NCBI GenBank assembly: GCA_964370715.1
Contig: CAYJKJ010000005.1
Coordinates: 60,901 to 124,900 of the forward strand
Reading direction: 5' to 3'
Origin: CAYJAY01 sp964370715
GTDB taxonomy: Bacteria; Bacillota; Clostridia; Oscillospirales; Ruminococcaceae
DNA: 64,000 nt
Shown piece after piece: positions 48,968 to 57,245 of this stretch (position 1 is its first letter; each line of letters begins with the position of its first letter). Under the pieces are notes generated by a model, which saw nothing but the letters and a program-made list of their open reading frames with translations, ran no database searches and was not told the DNA's origin. The position numbers and the translations under genes are program-made.

Positions 48968-49017
48968 GACAATATCCGATGATTGATATTGACAATATCG
49001 ATTAAAGGCTATATAAT
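48968..49017 (+). promoter_or_regulatory. rpsU promoter with repeat elements
   Basis: TTGACA (48989-48994), 17 bases, TATAAT (49012-49017): a full consensus promoter. GATATTG-A-CAATATC (48985-48999) is a perfect inverted repeat lying on the -35 box, and GACAATATC occurs twice (48968-48976, 48991-48999). An operator role is inferred. Confidence 0.75.
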
Positions 49018-49066
49018 ATATATGTTGTAAATACACGGCAGTTAAGAGCCTTAAGGAGGGTAGAAG

Positions 49067-49243
49067 TTGTCGGAAGTTAGAGTTAAAGAAAACGAGAGCC
49101 TTGATAGTGCTCTTAGACGTTTTAAGCGTCAATGCGCAAGATCCGGAGTCCTCGCTGAGGTTCGTAAACGTGAACACTATGAAAAACCTTCGGTTAAGCG
49201 CAAGAAAAAGTCCGAAGCGGCGAGAAAACGCAAATTTAAATAA
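49067..49243 (+). CDS. rpsU: ribosomal protein S21
   Basis: A 58-residue S21 of the small subunit. SEVRVKENESLDSALRRFKR, GVLAEVRKREHYEKPSVKRK and the basic end SEAARKRKFK are diagnostic. The start is TTG 49067, five bases after GGAGGG (49055-49060). The gene is short enough to be missed by length cut-offs. A consensus promoter and a terminator flank it, so it is monocistronic. Confidence 0.95.
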   Translation: MSEVRVKENESLDSALRRFKRQCARSGVLAEVRKREHYEKPSVKRKKKSEAARKRKFK

Positions 49244-49249
49244 CTATTT

Positions 49250-49282
49250 AAAAACGATGAGGCTTTGGCTTTGTCGTTTTTT
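49250..49282 (+). terminator. terminator after rpsU
   Basis: AAAAACGA (49250-49257) and TCGTTTTTT (49274-49282) pair around a 16-base loop and run into T-rich sequence; moderate strength. Confidence 0.6.
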
Positions 49283-49315
49283 GTCTTTTGAAACATAAAT
49301 AAGAATTGGGGATTT

Positions 49316-49897
49316 ATGAGGATATTTATAGAGGGCGAAAAAGGAATCGGAAAAACGACGCTTTTAAAAACGATTGTTAAAAAATCCGGCAAAAAAGCAG
49401 GGGGGTTTTCGAGCTATAAACTAGTTGACGACGAACAGAAAAGCGTTGGCTTTTATATCGATACATTTAACTGCAACATCAAAAGCGATGTTGTTTTGCA
49501 AAAAGACTTTAAACAAGATGAAAAACTATTTATGCGAGGATACCCCGAAAATCGCTCGGTAGATCTTAGAGTGTTCGACAGGATAGACGAGATTGTTGGA
49601 GATTTTTCCGAGATAGAGTGCTTTGTTATGGACGAGATAGGGGGGCTTGAACTTTTGTCCAGACCGTTTTTGGAGTTTTTGGATAGGGTTTTTAAAAGCT
49701 CGATACCCTGTATCGGAACGTTTAAAAGTTTCAAAAATTTTGAATATATGAAGCAAAAAGTTGACGTTGAATTTATCGGAGACCCTTCAAATGATTTTCG
49801 AGAAAGATTAATAAATGACTATGGCGCAAAGATTTTAACGCTTACCGACCAAAACAAAGCCGAGATTGAAAACGAAATTTTAAACGCAATTAAATAA
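49316..49897 (+). CDS. THEP1-type nucleoside-triphosphatase
   Basis: A 193-residue P-loop NTPase of the NTPase_1/THEP1 family. Walker A is GEKGIGKTT (about 7-15), followed by GGFSSYKLVDDEQKSVGFYI and Walker B CFVMDEIGGLEL (about 101-112). Known members hydrolyse nucleoside triphosphates with broad specificity. Here it is followed after 18 bases by a MocA-like nucleotidyltransferase, a pair suggestive of molybdenum cofactor handling; no molybdoenzyme gene is in the window, so this is inference. Confidence 0.82.
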   Translation: MRIFIEGEKGIGKTTLLKTIVKKSGKKAGGFSSYKLVDDEQKSVGFYIDTFNCNIKSDVVLQKDFKQDEKLFMRGYPENRSVDLRVFDRIDEIVGDFSEIECFVMDEIGGLELLSRPFLEFLDRVFKSSIPCIGTFKSFKNFEYMKQKVDVEFIGDPSNDFRERLINDYGAKILTLTDQNKAEIENEILNAIK

Positions 49898-49915
49898 AAA
49901 ATAGAGGTTTTTGCA

Positions 49916-50479
49916 TTGAAGATATCATTAATTATTCTAGCTTCGGGCTATAGCAAACGTTTTGGAGAAAACAAACTTTTGCACATCGTCAACGATAGGC
50001 CGCTATATCGACATATAATTGAAGCGACCGAAAAGATAGCGTTTTTTGAAAAAATAATCGTTACACAGTATGACGAAATAATGGGCGACAAACAGCTTTT
50101 GGGGTATAAAAAAATTCTTAACAAAAACCCGGAACTTGGTATTTCAAACAGCATTCATCTTGGGATTAACAGTTGTGACAGCGAAACCGAAGGGTTTTGT
50201 TTTTCGGTTTCGGATCAACCATATATTAAAAGCGAAACTATCAAAGGGCTAGTTGAGGGGTTTGAAAAAAGCAAAAAGATTATCGGATGCATAAGGGATG
50301 GAAACAGCATCGGAAACCCCAATATTTTCAGCAGATGTTTTGAGAAGCAACTGCTAGAGCTTAAAGGGGATAAAGGAGCAAAAAAAATAATTTTAAACGA
50401 AAATCAAAATAATATCTACTATTATGATATAGAAGATAACAACGAGCTTTTTGATATCGATGTTAAAGCGGATGTTTAG
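49916..50479 (+). CDS. MocA-like nucleotidyltransferase (MobA/MocA family)
   Basis: A 187-residue nucleotidyltransferase. IILASGYSKRFGENKLL (about 6-22) is the nucleotide-binding loop of the MobA/MocA/IspD-type fold, and SVSDQPYIKSETI the metal-binding Asp motif (DQP). In MocA this fold adds CMP to molybdopterin. The start is TTG 49916, eight bases after TAGAGGT. The NTPase before it and lack of a partner enzyme leave the acceptor unknown. The reading ends shortly before a tRNA gene. Confidence 0.82.
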   Translation: MKISLIILASGYSKRFGENKLLHIVNDRPLYRHIIEATEKIAFFEKIIVTQYDEIMGDKQLLGYKKILNKNPELGISNSIHLGINSCDSETEGFCFSVSDQPYIKSETIKGLVEGFEKSKKIIGCIRDGNSIGNPNIFSRCFEKQLLELKGDKGAKKIILNENQNNIYYYDIEDNNELFDIDVKADV

Positions 50480-50574
50480 AGATGGTTGAATTTTTTTCAA
50501 TTGTTAAACGAAGGGGATGTTTTTTTGAATTATCGAAAAAAACCGAAAAAAGTTTAGAAAATTGAAAAAAGGTA

Positions 50575-50603
50575 TTGACTTTTTTCAATACATATTATAC
50601 AAT
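50575..50603 (+). promoter_or_regulatory. promoter of the tRNA-Tyr gene
   Basis: TTGACT (50575-50580), 17 bases, TACAAT (50598-50603). Confidence 0.75.
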
Positions 50604-50633
50604 ATATAAGCATTCAAAAACTGAATACGAAAT

Positions 50634-50718
50634 GGGAGTGTACCCAAGTGGCCAAAGGGGGCAGACTGTAAATCTGTTGTCAGTGACTTCGATGGTTCAA
50701 ATCCATCCGCTCCCACCA
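50634..50718 (+). tRNA. tRNA-Tyr (GTA)
   Basis: An 85-base type II tRNA. The acceptor arms GGGAGTG and CGCTCCC pair with one wobble, the D-stem is CCC/GGG, the anticodon loop CTGTAAA gives anticodon GTA, a long variable arm follows, and the T-arm is GATGG-TTCAAAT-CCATC. The CCA end is encoded at 50716-50718. Good promoter upstream and terminator downstream. Confidence 0.97.
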
Positions 50719-50720
50719 AG

Positions 50721-50751
50721 AAAAACCAATCGATTTTGTCGGTTGGTTTTT
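50721..50751 (+). terminator. terminator after tRNA-Tyr
   Basis: AAAAACCAATCGA (50721-50733) pairs with TCGGTTGGTTTTT (50739-50751) with one wobble around five bases, with the T-run in the 3' arm. Confidence 0.8.
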
Positions 50752-50756
50752 AGCAT

Positions 50757-50785
50757 TTGATTTTTTTTGATGATTATTGTATAAT
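50757..50785 (+). promoter_or_regulatory. promoter of the flavodoxin-like gene
   Basis: TTGATT (50757-50762), 17 bases, TATAAT (50780-50785) with an upstream TTG/TG. Confidence 0.65.
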
Positions 50786-50819
50786 AAGTCAATTAAATTT
50801 CTAGAATTAAGGAGATAAG

Positions 50820-51230
50820 ATGCAAGTTTTTTATTTTTCACGAACCGGAAATTGCGAAAAAATAGCAACGACTATTGCAAAAAGCAACGGAATTGATGCA
50901 AATAAAATTGACGATGGCGTAGATTGGAGCGGAAAAGCAAGCTTTTTTAAAGCTGGAGCTATGGCTGCAAAAAAAGAAATTCTCGAGGTTAAACACGCCG
51001 AAATAGATGCGACAGGCGATATAATTTTGGTGTTCCCAATATGGGCGGGGTCATTTCCTCCGGCAGTCAGAGGCTTTTTAAACGGAGTGGATACCGAAAA
51101 AGTAACGTTAGTTTCGGTTAGCGCAATTTCTCTATTGAAGGATGAAGAAAAGCAAAAATTCAAGGCTGTTTACGAGACCAAAGGAAAGGTGCTTCAAGCG
51201 CCAAGTGAACTGTTGAAACAACAAGGCTAA
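50820..51230 (+). CDS. flavodoxin-like protein
   Basis: A 136-residue protein with the flavodoxin fold: MQVFYFSRTGNCEKIATTIA has the FMN phosphate loop SRTGNCEKIA, and ILVFPIWAGSFPPAVRGFLN the second loop with Trp at the flavin ring. It is shorter than the usual 140-180 residues and ends without the last typical helix. Redox partner unknown. AAGGAGA lies about four bases before ATG, and a promoter lies 35 bases upstream. Confidence 0.8.
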   Translation: MQVFYFSRTGNCEKIATTIAKSNGIDANKIDDGVDWSGKASFFKAGAMAAKKEILEVKHAEIDATGDIILVFPIWAGSFPPAVRGFLNGVDTEKVTLVSVSAISLLKDEEKQKFKAVYETKGKVLQAPSELLKQQG

Positions 51231-51304
51231 AGATGAATGGTGTTTTAATTTGGTTATAAACAGCATATAATAACAATATTATGTTGCTATAGGAGGTTAA
51301 ACTT

Positions 51305-51535
51305 ATGAAATTAACAAAAGGTCTACAGATAGCTTTTTTGATTGTGGGAACGCTTGTTGTGCTTGAATTTTTATTTATTCAAGGTATGTTCACATGGTTA
51401 ATGGCGGTTGCCGCAATAATTGTCGTTGGGTTGCTTAACGTTATAATTAATGTAAAAAACAAAGAATGGCTTCAAACGCTTGTTTATATACTAGCTACCG
51501 TCGCACTTTGCATGGGATACACAGAACTCTTGTAA
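51305..51535 (+). CDS. small membrane protein, unknown
   Basis: A 76-residue protein with three hydrophobic helices (about 8-24, 29-48 and 55-72) and little else. MKLTKGLQIAFLIVGTLVVL is the first helix. AGGAGG lies seven bases before ATG. The stop is 32 bases before the pilin gene in the same orientation, so the two may be co-expressed. No family recognised. Confidence 0.65.
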   Translation: MKLTKGLQIAFLIVGTLVVLEFLFIQGMFTWLMAVAAIIVVGLLNVIINVKNKEWLQTLVYILATVALCMGYTELL

Positions 51536-51567
51536 TAAAATACTTATTATCAATTGAGGTTTGTAGA

Positions 51568-52155
51568 ATGAGGAATAATAGACAAAAAAACAACAGCGGA
51601 TTTACTCTGGTAGAACTAATTATAGTGGTTGCGATTATTGCGGTTCTTGCAGCGGTTCTTGCGCCGCAATATATAAGATATGTTGAAAGAGCAAGGCAAT
51701 CAAACGATCTTCAAATAGCAACCCATCTTATGAAAGCGGCGACGATTGCGGTTGCGGATCCGCGGTCGAACGTTCCGCCAAACACCATTATTTATGTAGT
51801 TTGGGAAACCGACCAATTTGACCAAGAAGATATATCGGGAAACGTTTATGTAGACACCGAATATAATATGGCAACGGCGGGAGATCAAGATTTTGAACTG
51901 ACGCTTTTAGAAGAGATAGGCGGCATCATGTCAACGGTGTCGGGGACGGGTGCCGGAACTTGGAAGCCGGAACGAAAGTTTTATGATTTGGGTCCTGCGA
52001 AATCCGAAGCGGCGATTGAAGATGATTTTAAGTTTTCGATAAACACTTCAACAGGGGATATTGAGCTTTGGAGAGCGAAAACCGGTGATGTCGCAAAACC
52101 TCAACAAGAGGGCGACGGCTATGTTTGGATCGATGTAATAGGGGTTCAACCGTAG
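51568..52155 (+). CDS. type IV pilin-like protein (prepilin)
   Basis: A 195-residue prepilin. The short basic leader is followed by GFTLVELIIVVAIIAVLAA with the G-F cleavage site and the conserved Glu at +5, then a pilin body of about 160 residues with a globular C-terminus. It is orphan: no prepilin peptidase, PilB/PilC or other pilins lie in the window. GAGGT lies eight bases upstream of ATG 51568. It could be a pseudopilin for DNA uptake or a type II-like secretion system encoded elsewhere. A terminator follows at 52182-52214. Confidence 0.85.
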   Translation: MRNNRQKNNSGFTLVELIIVVAIIAVLAAVLAPQYIRYVERARQSNDLQIATHLMKAATIAVADPRSNVPPNTIIYVVWETDQFDQEDISGNVYVDTEYNMATAGDQDFELTLLEEIGGIMSTVSGTGAGTWKPERKFYDLGPAKSEAAIEDDFKFSINTSTGDIELWRAKTGDVAKPQQEGDGYVWIDVIGVQP

Positions 52156-52181
52156 GGTGAAAAATTTTCAATTAAATGTGG

Positions 52182-52214
52182 GTTGCCGAGATTTAATTTT
52201 CGGCAACTTTTTTT
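52182..52214 (+). terminator. terminator after the pilin gene
   Basis: GTTGCCGA (52182-52189) and TCGGCAAC (52200-52207) pair perfectly around a 10-base loop, followed by seven T. Confidence 0.85.
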
Positions 52215-52396
52215 ATGCAATTATTAGGGTGGAAAACAAAAAAAGAACTACTATTTTTTTGCCGGATATGGTAGTATTGTTCTATAGGTTTTTTGATTTG
52301 AGAAAACAACAACTAAAAATCAAAAATTACAAAGATATCTATTTTGGAAGATTAAAAAAATAATGACTAAAAAAATATGTTATGAGGTGTTTCGAC

Positions 52397-53785
52397 ATGA
52401 AAAGAACTGCAATATTCGATCTTTTTAAGGATGGTTCGCTTAAAAACGGCGACGTTGTAACGGTTGCCGGTTGGGTGAAAACGGCGAGGGAGCAAAAAAC
52501 TCTTGGGTTCCTTGAACTCAACGACGGAAGTTGCTTTAAGAACATACAGATTGTAATAGAGGCGGACAAGGTTTCCAACTTCAAAACGGCGGCAAACCTT
52601 GCGGTTGGCAGCTCTGTTTATGTAACGGGGGCGGTGGTGTTGACACCAAACGCAAAACAACCGCTCGAGATTAACGCTCAAAATGTTGAGATAGAGGGGC
52701 TTTGCGATTCTGATTATCCTCTTCAAAAGAAAAAACATTCACTTGAGTTTTTGAGAACCATCCCACATTTAAGATGTCGTTCCAACACGTTTAACGCAGT
52801 GTTTAGGGTGCGCAGTGAAACGGCTTTTGCTATCCATAGCTTTTTCAACAAGAATGGGTTTTTGTATGTACACACCCCGATAGTTACAGGTAGCGATTGC
52901 GAGGGAGCGGGGGCTATGTTCCGTGTGTCTACTCTTGACGCAAAAAATCCGCCGTTAACCGACGACAACAAGGTTGATTATTCAAAAGACTTTTTTGGAA
53001 GAGAAACAAACCTTACGGTTTCGGGGCAACTCGAAGCAGAGGGGATGGCGCTGGGGCTTTCCAATGTCTACACATTTGGCCCAACATTTAGAGCGGAAAA
53101 CTCCAACACACCGAGGCACGCTGCTGAATTTTGGATGGTTGAACCCGAGATGGCGTTTGCTGATATAAACGACAATATGGATGTTGGCGAAAGCATGGTT
53201 AAATATGTTATTTCGCATCTTTTGGAAAAATGTCCCGATGAACTTAACTTTTTCAATAGTTTCTACGACAAAGGGTTGATCGAGCGGTTATCAAAATTGA
53301 AGGACAGCGAGTTTGGAAGGATAACCTATACCGAAGCTGTTGAACAGCTTATGCAACATAACGAGGAGTTTGAATATAAAGTTAGTTGGGGGGTTGATCT
53401 TCAAACGGAACACGAAAGATACCTAACTGAAAAAATCTATAAAAAGCCGTTGTTTGTTATAAACTACCCGAAAGAGATTAAATCCTTTTATATGCGCCTT
53501 AACGAAGATGGAAAAACGGTGGCGGCTATGGATATGTTGGTGCCGGGGGTTGGCGAACTAATAGGCGGAAGCCAACGTGAGGAACGTTATCAAAACATTG
53601 TAGCAAGAATTGAAGAGATGGGGCTACATAAAGACGATTATGAATGGTATCTCGATTTAAGAAGATATGGAACGGTTCGCCATAGCGGTTTTGGTTTAGG
53701 ATTTGAAAGGCTTCTCATGTATGTGACGGGGGTATCGAATATAAGGGATGTAACGCTTTATCCAAGAACAGCGGGCGGATTTTAG
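52397..53785 (+). CDS. asnS: asparaginyl-tRNA synthetase
   Basis: Class II synthetase charging tRNA-Asn. The 462-residue protein has an N-terminal OB anticodon domain (VTVAGWVKTAREQKTLGFLE), motif 2 in TFGPTFRAENSNTPRHAAEF and motif 3 in GFGLGFERLLMYVTG. HAAEFWMVEPEMAF is Asn/Asp-type, with Asn specificity from the NTPRH context. ATG 52397 follows GAGGTG at six bases; the in-frame ATG at 52382 would make that ribosome binding site coding. It has its own terminator at 53827-53862. The upstream region shows no T-box. Confidence 0.94.
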   Translation: MKRTAIFDLFKDGSLKNGDVVTVAGWVKTAREQKTLGFLELNDGSCFKNIQIVIEADKVSNFKTAANLAVGSSVYVTGAVVLTPNAKQPLEINAQNVEIEGLCDSDYPLQKKKHSLEFLRTIPHLRCRSNTFNAVFRVRSETAFAIHSFFNKNGFLYVHTPIVTGSDCEGAGAMFRVSTLDAKNPPLTDDNKVDYSKDFFGRETNLTVSGQLEAEGMALGLSNVYTFGPTFRAENSNTPRHAAEFWMVEPEMAFADINDNMDVGESMVKYVISHLLEKCPDELNFFNSFYDKGLIERLSKLKDSEFGRITYTEAVEQLMQHNEEFEYKVSWGVDLQTEHERYLTEKIYKKPLFVINYPKEIKSFYMRLNEDGKTVAAMDMLVPGVGELIGGSQREERYQNIVARIEEMGLHKDDYEWYLDLRRYGTVRHSGFGLGFERLLMYVTGVSNIRDVTLYPRTAGGF

Positions 53786-53826
53786 GTTATATTAATTAAG
53801 TTGCAACACTAAACATTTTATCATAA

Positions 53827-53862
53827 AAAGACCCCTAAATTCTGAAATTTAGGGGTCTTTAA
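53827..53862. terminator. bidirectional terminator after asnS
   Basis: AAAGACCCCTAAAT (53827-53840) and ATTTAGGGGTCTTT (53847-53860) pair perfectly around six bases; flanking A and T runs serve asnS and the opposing DUF2200 gene. Confidence 0.85.
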
Positions 53863-53905
53863 ATATGAGATGATATAAGGAAAAATCGAACTTAGTTTTA
53901 CAAAG

Positions 53906-54253
53906 TTATTTTCTTAATATTTTTTCGATAGCTTTTCCTTTGGCCAGTTCATCAACCATTTTATCAAGATAACGAATTTCCTTCATTATTGGATTTTCAA
54001 TTTCGCTTATCTTAACGCCACAGATCGAGCCGGTTATTAAAACCCTGTTGGGGTGGGGGAGTGGTGCGTTTTTGAAAAAACTCTCGATCTCAACCGCTTG
54101 TTCGATGCTGTTGTTGATTTGGTCAACGCTATATCCAGTCAGCCAACAGATTATCTCGTTGACCTCGTCGGCAGTTCTGCCTTTTTTTTCGGCTTTGGCA
54201 ATATATAAAGGATATATATTGTCGAACGTCATTTTAAATATACTGTGTGACAA
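53906..54253 (-). CDS. DUF2200 protein
   Basis: A 115-residue DUF2200 protein: SIFKMTFDNIYPLYIAKAEK, then KGRTADEVNEIICWLTGY, then VLITGSICGVKISEIENPIM and a basic C-terminus. Function unknown. The start TTG 54253 follows GAGGT at eight bases. It lies 22 bases after tex in the same direction, so it may be co-transcribed. Confidence 0.85.
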   Translation of the reverse strand: MSHSIFKMTFDNIYPLYIAKAEKKGRTADEVNEIICWLTGYSVDQINNSIEQAVEIESFFKNAPLPHPNRVLITGSICGVKISEIENPIMKEIRYLDKMVDELAKGKAIEKILRK

Positions 54254-54275
54254 AGCTTTTTACCTCAATTAATGT

Positions 54276-56441
54276 TTATTGGTTTTCTTTAGGTTGCTTT
54301 GGCTGTTTCATAGTGAGCGAAATTCTGTTTTTAGCTTTTTCAACACTTATGACATAGACTTTGACAACGTCGCCCGTTTTGACAACCTCCGACGGATGCT
54401 TAATAAATCTATCGCATATCTGGGAGATGTGGACAAGCCCATCTTCATGCACGCCGATATCGACGAAAGCCCCGAAGTCTACAACGTTTCGAACCGTTCC
54501 CATAAGCTCCATGCCGGCGGAAAGGTCGTCCATCGTTAGAACATCGCTTCTTAAAAGTGGGGGTGGGAGTTCGTCACGAGGGTCTCTGCCCGGTTTTAAA
54601 AGCTCTTTAACGATATCTCGGAGTGTTTCAGTTCCAACGCCACACGTTTCGGCAACCGATTTTTCGCCCTTTTCGGATATTCTTTCTTGAAGCTTCGACA
54701 ACTCGCCCTTTGCAACATCTTCGAGGGTATATCCGCAACAAAGCAAGAGTTTTTTCGCTGCATCATAACTTTCGGGGTGAACCCCTGTGTTGTCTAGAAT
54801 GTTTTTGCTTTCGGAAACTCTTAGAAATCCGGCACACTGAACAAACGCTTTTGCGCCGAGTTTTGGAACCTTAAGCAGTTGTTTTCGCTCGGAAAACGCT
54901 CCGTTTTCCTCTCGGTAGATAACGATGTTTTTGGCGATTCCGGAATTTATGCCGGACACTCTTCCAAGGAGCGAGGCAGATGCCGTGTTTAGATCTACTC
55001 CAACTGCGTTAACGCAATCCTCAACAACCCCAATTAATGCGCCATCAAGCTGAGCTGCCGGCATATCATGTTGATATTGCCCTACGCCTATGCTTTTAGG
55101 GTCAATTTTAACCAGTTCTGCAAGAGGGTCTTGAAGTCGCCTTGCGATTGAAACAGCACTTCTAAGAGAAACATCAAATTCCGGGAACTCGGAGGCGGCA
55201 AGCTTTGACGCAGAATAGACCGAAGCTCCGGCTTCACTTACTATCATATAGCTTATATCGGTTCCTTTGATGAGGTCGGCTATAAACTGTTCCGATTCTC
55301 TCGAAGCGGTTCCGTTTCCGATAGAAACAATCTCGATATCATATTTTTTAATCAAAGAATTAACTTTTTTTGTTGCTTCCTCAATCTTGTTGTGGGGAGG
55401 TGTGGGATAGATAACGTTGGTTTCGAGAACCTTACCCGTTCCATCAACGACTGCTAGTTTACAACCGGTTCTGTATGCAGGGTCGAGACCTAGTGTTATT
55501 TTGTTTTTAACGGGAGGTTGAAGCAGGAGAGGTTTAAGGTTGATCGAAAACGTTTTAATCGCTTGTTCGTTTGCGCTTTCGGTTAGTTGGTTTCTTATCT
55601 CTCGTTCAACCGACGGGAATATCAAACGGTCGAAACTGTCTTGAGCAGCAAGGCGAACTTGTTCGGTTGCTTCGCCTTCGCCTTTAATGACAAAACCATT
55701 TATAATATCGATGGTCTCTGCTTTGTTTACATCGATAGAAACCTTTAGAAACTCTTCTTTTTCGCCACGGTTAATCGCAAGAATTCGGTGGCTTTGGATC
55801 TTGTTAACCGGTTCGCTATATTCATAATAGTTGCGGTATACGCTGTCGTCTTCTTTTGAAGCTAGCGAATTAACCGAACCTTTCATAAATATGTAGCGAC
55901 GAAGCTGTTTTCTGATCTCGGCATCATCCGAAATGTCTTCCGCAATAATATCACGAGCGCCAGCTAATGCATCTTCAGCAGTCTCAACGCCTTTTTCGGG
56001 GTCGACAAAACTTTCGGCAAACGTGAGGGGGCTTTCGCCGCCTTTTTCTTGGAGCATAATAAATTCTGCGAGCGGTTCAAGGCCTTTTTCTCTAGCAATC
56101 GAGGCTCTTGTTCTTCTTTTGGGGCGATATGGGCGATAGAGATCTTCGATCTCGGAAAGAGTCTCGGCGGCGTCGAGTTTTTCTCGAAGTTCATCGGTTA
56201 ACTTGTCGAGCGCTTCGATAGCGGTTTTAACCTCTTCTCGGCGAGATTCAAGGTTTTTAAGGTAGGTTAGCCTATCGGAAAAATCCCTCAACAGTTGGTC
56301 GTCCATCGAGCCGGTTTGTTCCTTTCGATATCTTGCGATAAACGGAATTGTGTTGCCTTCGTCGATGAGTTTAACAACGTTTTCCGCATGGGTTCTGACA
56401 ACTTTAAATTCGCCGGTTAGTCTTGTAATGATTTTTTCCAT
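54276..56441 (-). CDS. tex: Tex, S1-domain RNA-binding transcription accessory protein
   Basis: A 721-residue Tex protein. The N-terminal helix-rich region has PFIARYRKEQTGSMDDQLLR and EIEDLYRPYRPKRRTRASIA. A YqgF/RNase H-like domain (about 325-450) contains LGLDPAYRTGCKLAVVDG. HhH motifs lie near 500-555, and a C-terminal S1 domain GTVRNVVDFGAFVDIGVHED is at about 650-720. Binds RNA and affects transcription; exact role open. AAGGG lies about nine bases before ATG. Confidence 0.94.
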   Translation of the reverse strand: MEKIITRLTGEFKVVRTHAENVVKLIDEGNTIPFIARYRKEQTGSMDDQLLRDFSDRLTYLKNLESRREEVKTAIEALDKLTDELREKLDAAETLSEIEDLYRPYRPKRRTRASIAREKGLEPLAEFIMLQEKGGESPLTFAESFVDPEKGVETAEDALAGARDIIAEDISDDAEIRKQLRRYIFMKGSVNSLASKEDDSVYRNYYEYSEPVNKIQSHRILAINRGEKEEFLKVSIDVNKAETIDIINGFVIKGEGEATEQVRLAAQDSFDRLIFPSVEREIRNQLTESANEQAIKTFSINLKPLLLQPPVKNKITLGLDPAYRTGCKLAVVDGTGKVLETNVIYPTPPHNKIEEATKKVNSLIKKYDIEIVSIGNGTASRESEQFIADLIKGTDISYMIVSEAGASVYSASKLAASEFPEFDVSLRSAVSIARRLQDPLAELVKIDPKSIGVGQYQHDMPAAQLDGALIGVVEDCVNAVGVDLNTASASLLGRVSGINSGIAKNIVIYREENGAFSERKQLLKVPKLGAKAFVQCAGFLRVSESKNILDNTGVHPESYDAAKKLLLCCGYTLEDVAKGELSKLQERISEKGEKSVAETCGVGTETLRDIVKELLKPGRDPRDELPPPLLRSDVLTMDDLSAGMELMGTVRNVVDFGAFVDIGVHEDGLVHISQICDRFIKHPSEVVKTGDVVKVYVISVEKAKNRISLTMKQPKQPKENQ

Positions 56442-56548
56442 TTGTAATCCCTTTTTTAAAATTTATTTTATTGCAATAATATATCGCAGATTTTTTAAAA
56501 ATATAAACTATCTGCGATGTTGTTCTTTTGATTTTAGAATAACAAACC

Positions 56549-57193
56549 CTAATCTAACATCTTCTCTACCATTGCTTTTTTGCCGAATATCATAATTCTT
56601 TCGTGGTCGTTGAAAACATAATCGGCATCGGGGAGGGGAGAGGTTGTTTTGTCGCTCTTGATAGCAAGCACAGTTACGTTATAACGGCTTCTAACGTTAA
56701 CTTCCATAATAGTTTTGCCAATCCAACTTTGTTTTGGTTCTATTTCAAATATTGAATAATCATCCGAAAAAGCCATGAAATCGAAATAGCTGTCCGAGCT
56801 ATCCATTATTGCATATTTTTCGGCAACTATCTTTTCGGCATAGATAACTTCATCAGCGCCGTTTCTTAAAAGAAACTCTTCATGCAGTTTGCTGCCCGCT
56901 TTGCTCAAAACTTTTTTTGCGCCAAGGTCTTTAAGTAGTGCTGTTATGATAAGGCTGCTTCTGAAATCTTCTCCGATACAGACATAACAAAGATCGAAAG
57001 ACGAAACGCCAATTGAACGAAGCACCTCGATTTTGGTGCAATCGCCTATGAGTATGTTGGTGCAAACCGAAACGAGCTCTTCAATTGCATCTTCGTTTTG
57101 GTCTACTATCATAACTTCGCAACCGAGTTCCGAGAACTTTTTTGAAAGTTCAATCCCGAAACGACCAAGACCTATAACTAAAACAGTTTTCAT
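56549..57193 (-). CDS. trkA: TrkA/KtrA-type potassium channel regulatory subunit
   Basis: A 214-residue cytosolic gating subunit of a Trk/Ktr potassium transporter. VLVIGLGRFGIELSKKFSEL is the Rossmann NAD/ATP-binding motif of the TrkA-N domain (about 3-22); a TrkA-C domain closes it (about 140-205), a possible c-di-AMP site. GGAGA lies ten bases before ATG. It follows trkH after 304 bases; a tandem structured element fills the gap. Confidence 0.9.
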   Translation of the reverse strand: MKTVLVIGLGRFGIELSKKFSELGCEVMIVDQNEDAIEELVSVCTNILIGDCTKIEVLRSIGVSSFDLCYVCIGEDFRSSLIITALLKDLGAKKVLSKAGSKLHEEFLLRNGADEVIYAEKIVAEKYAIMDSSDSYFDFMAFSDDYSIFEIEPKQSWIGKTIMEVNVRSRYNVTVLAIKSDKTTSPLPDADYVFNDHERIMIFGKKAMVEKMLD

Positions 57194-57245
57194 TTTTTAA
57201 ATATCTCCTTTTCTAATGACCGGAAACTTTATATTTTTTCTTAAA

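Noticed and set aside
52217..52396. T-box leader for asnS
   Set aside because: AGGGTGG occurs, but the T-box sequence TGGNACC with GCG is missing and there is no specifier/terminator arrangement.
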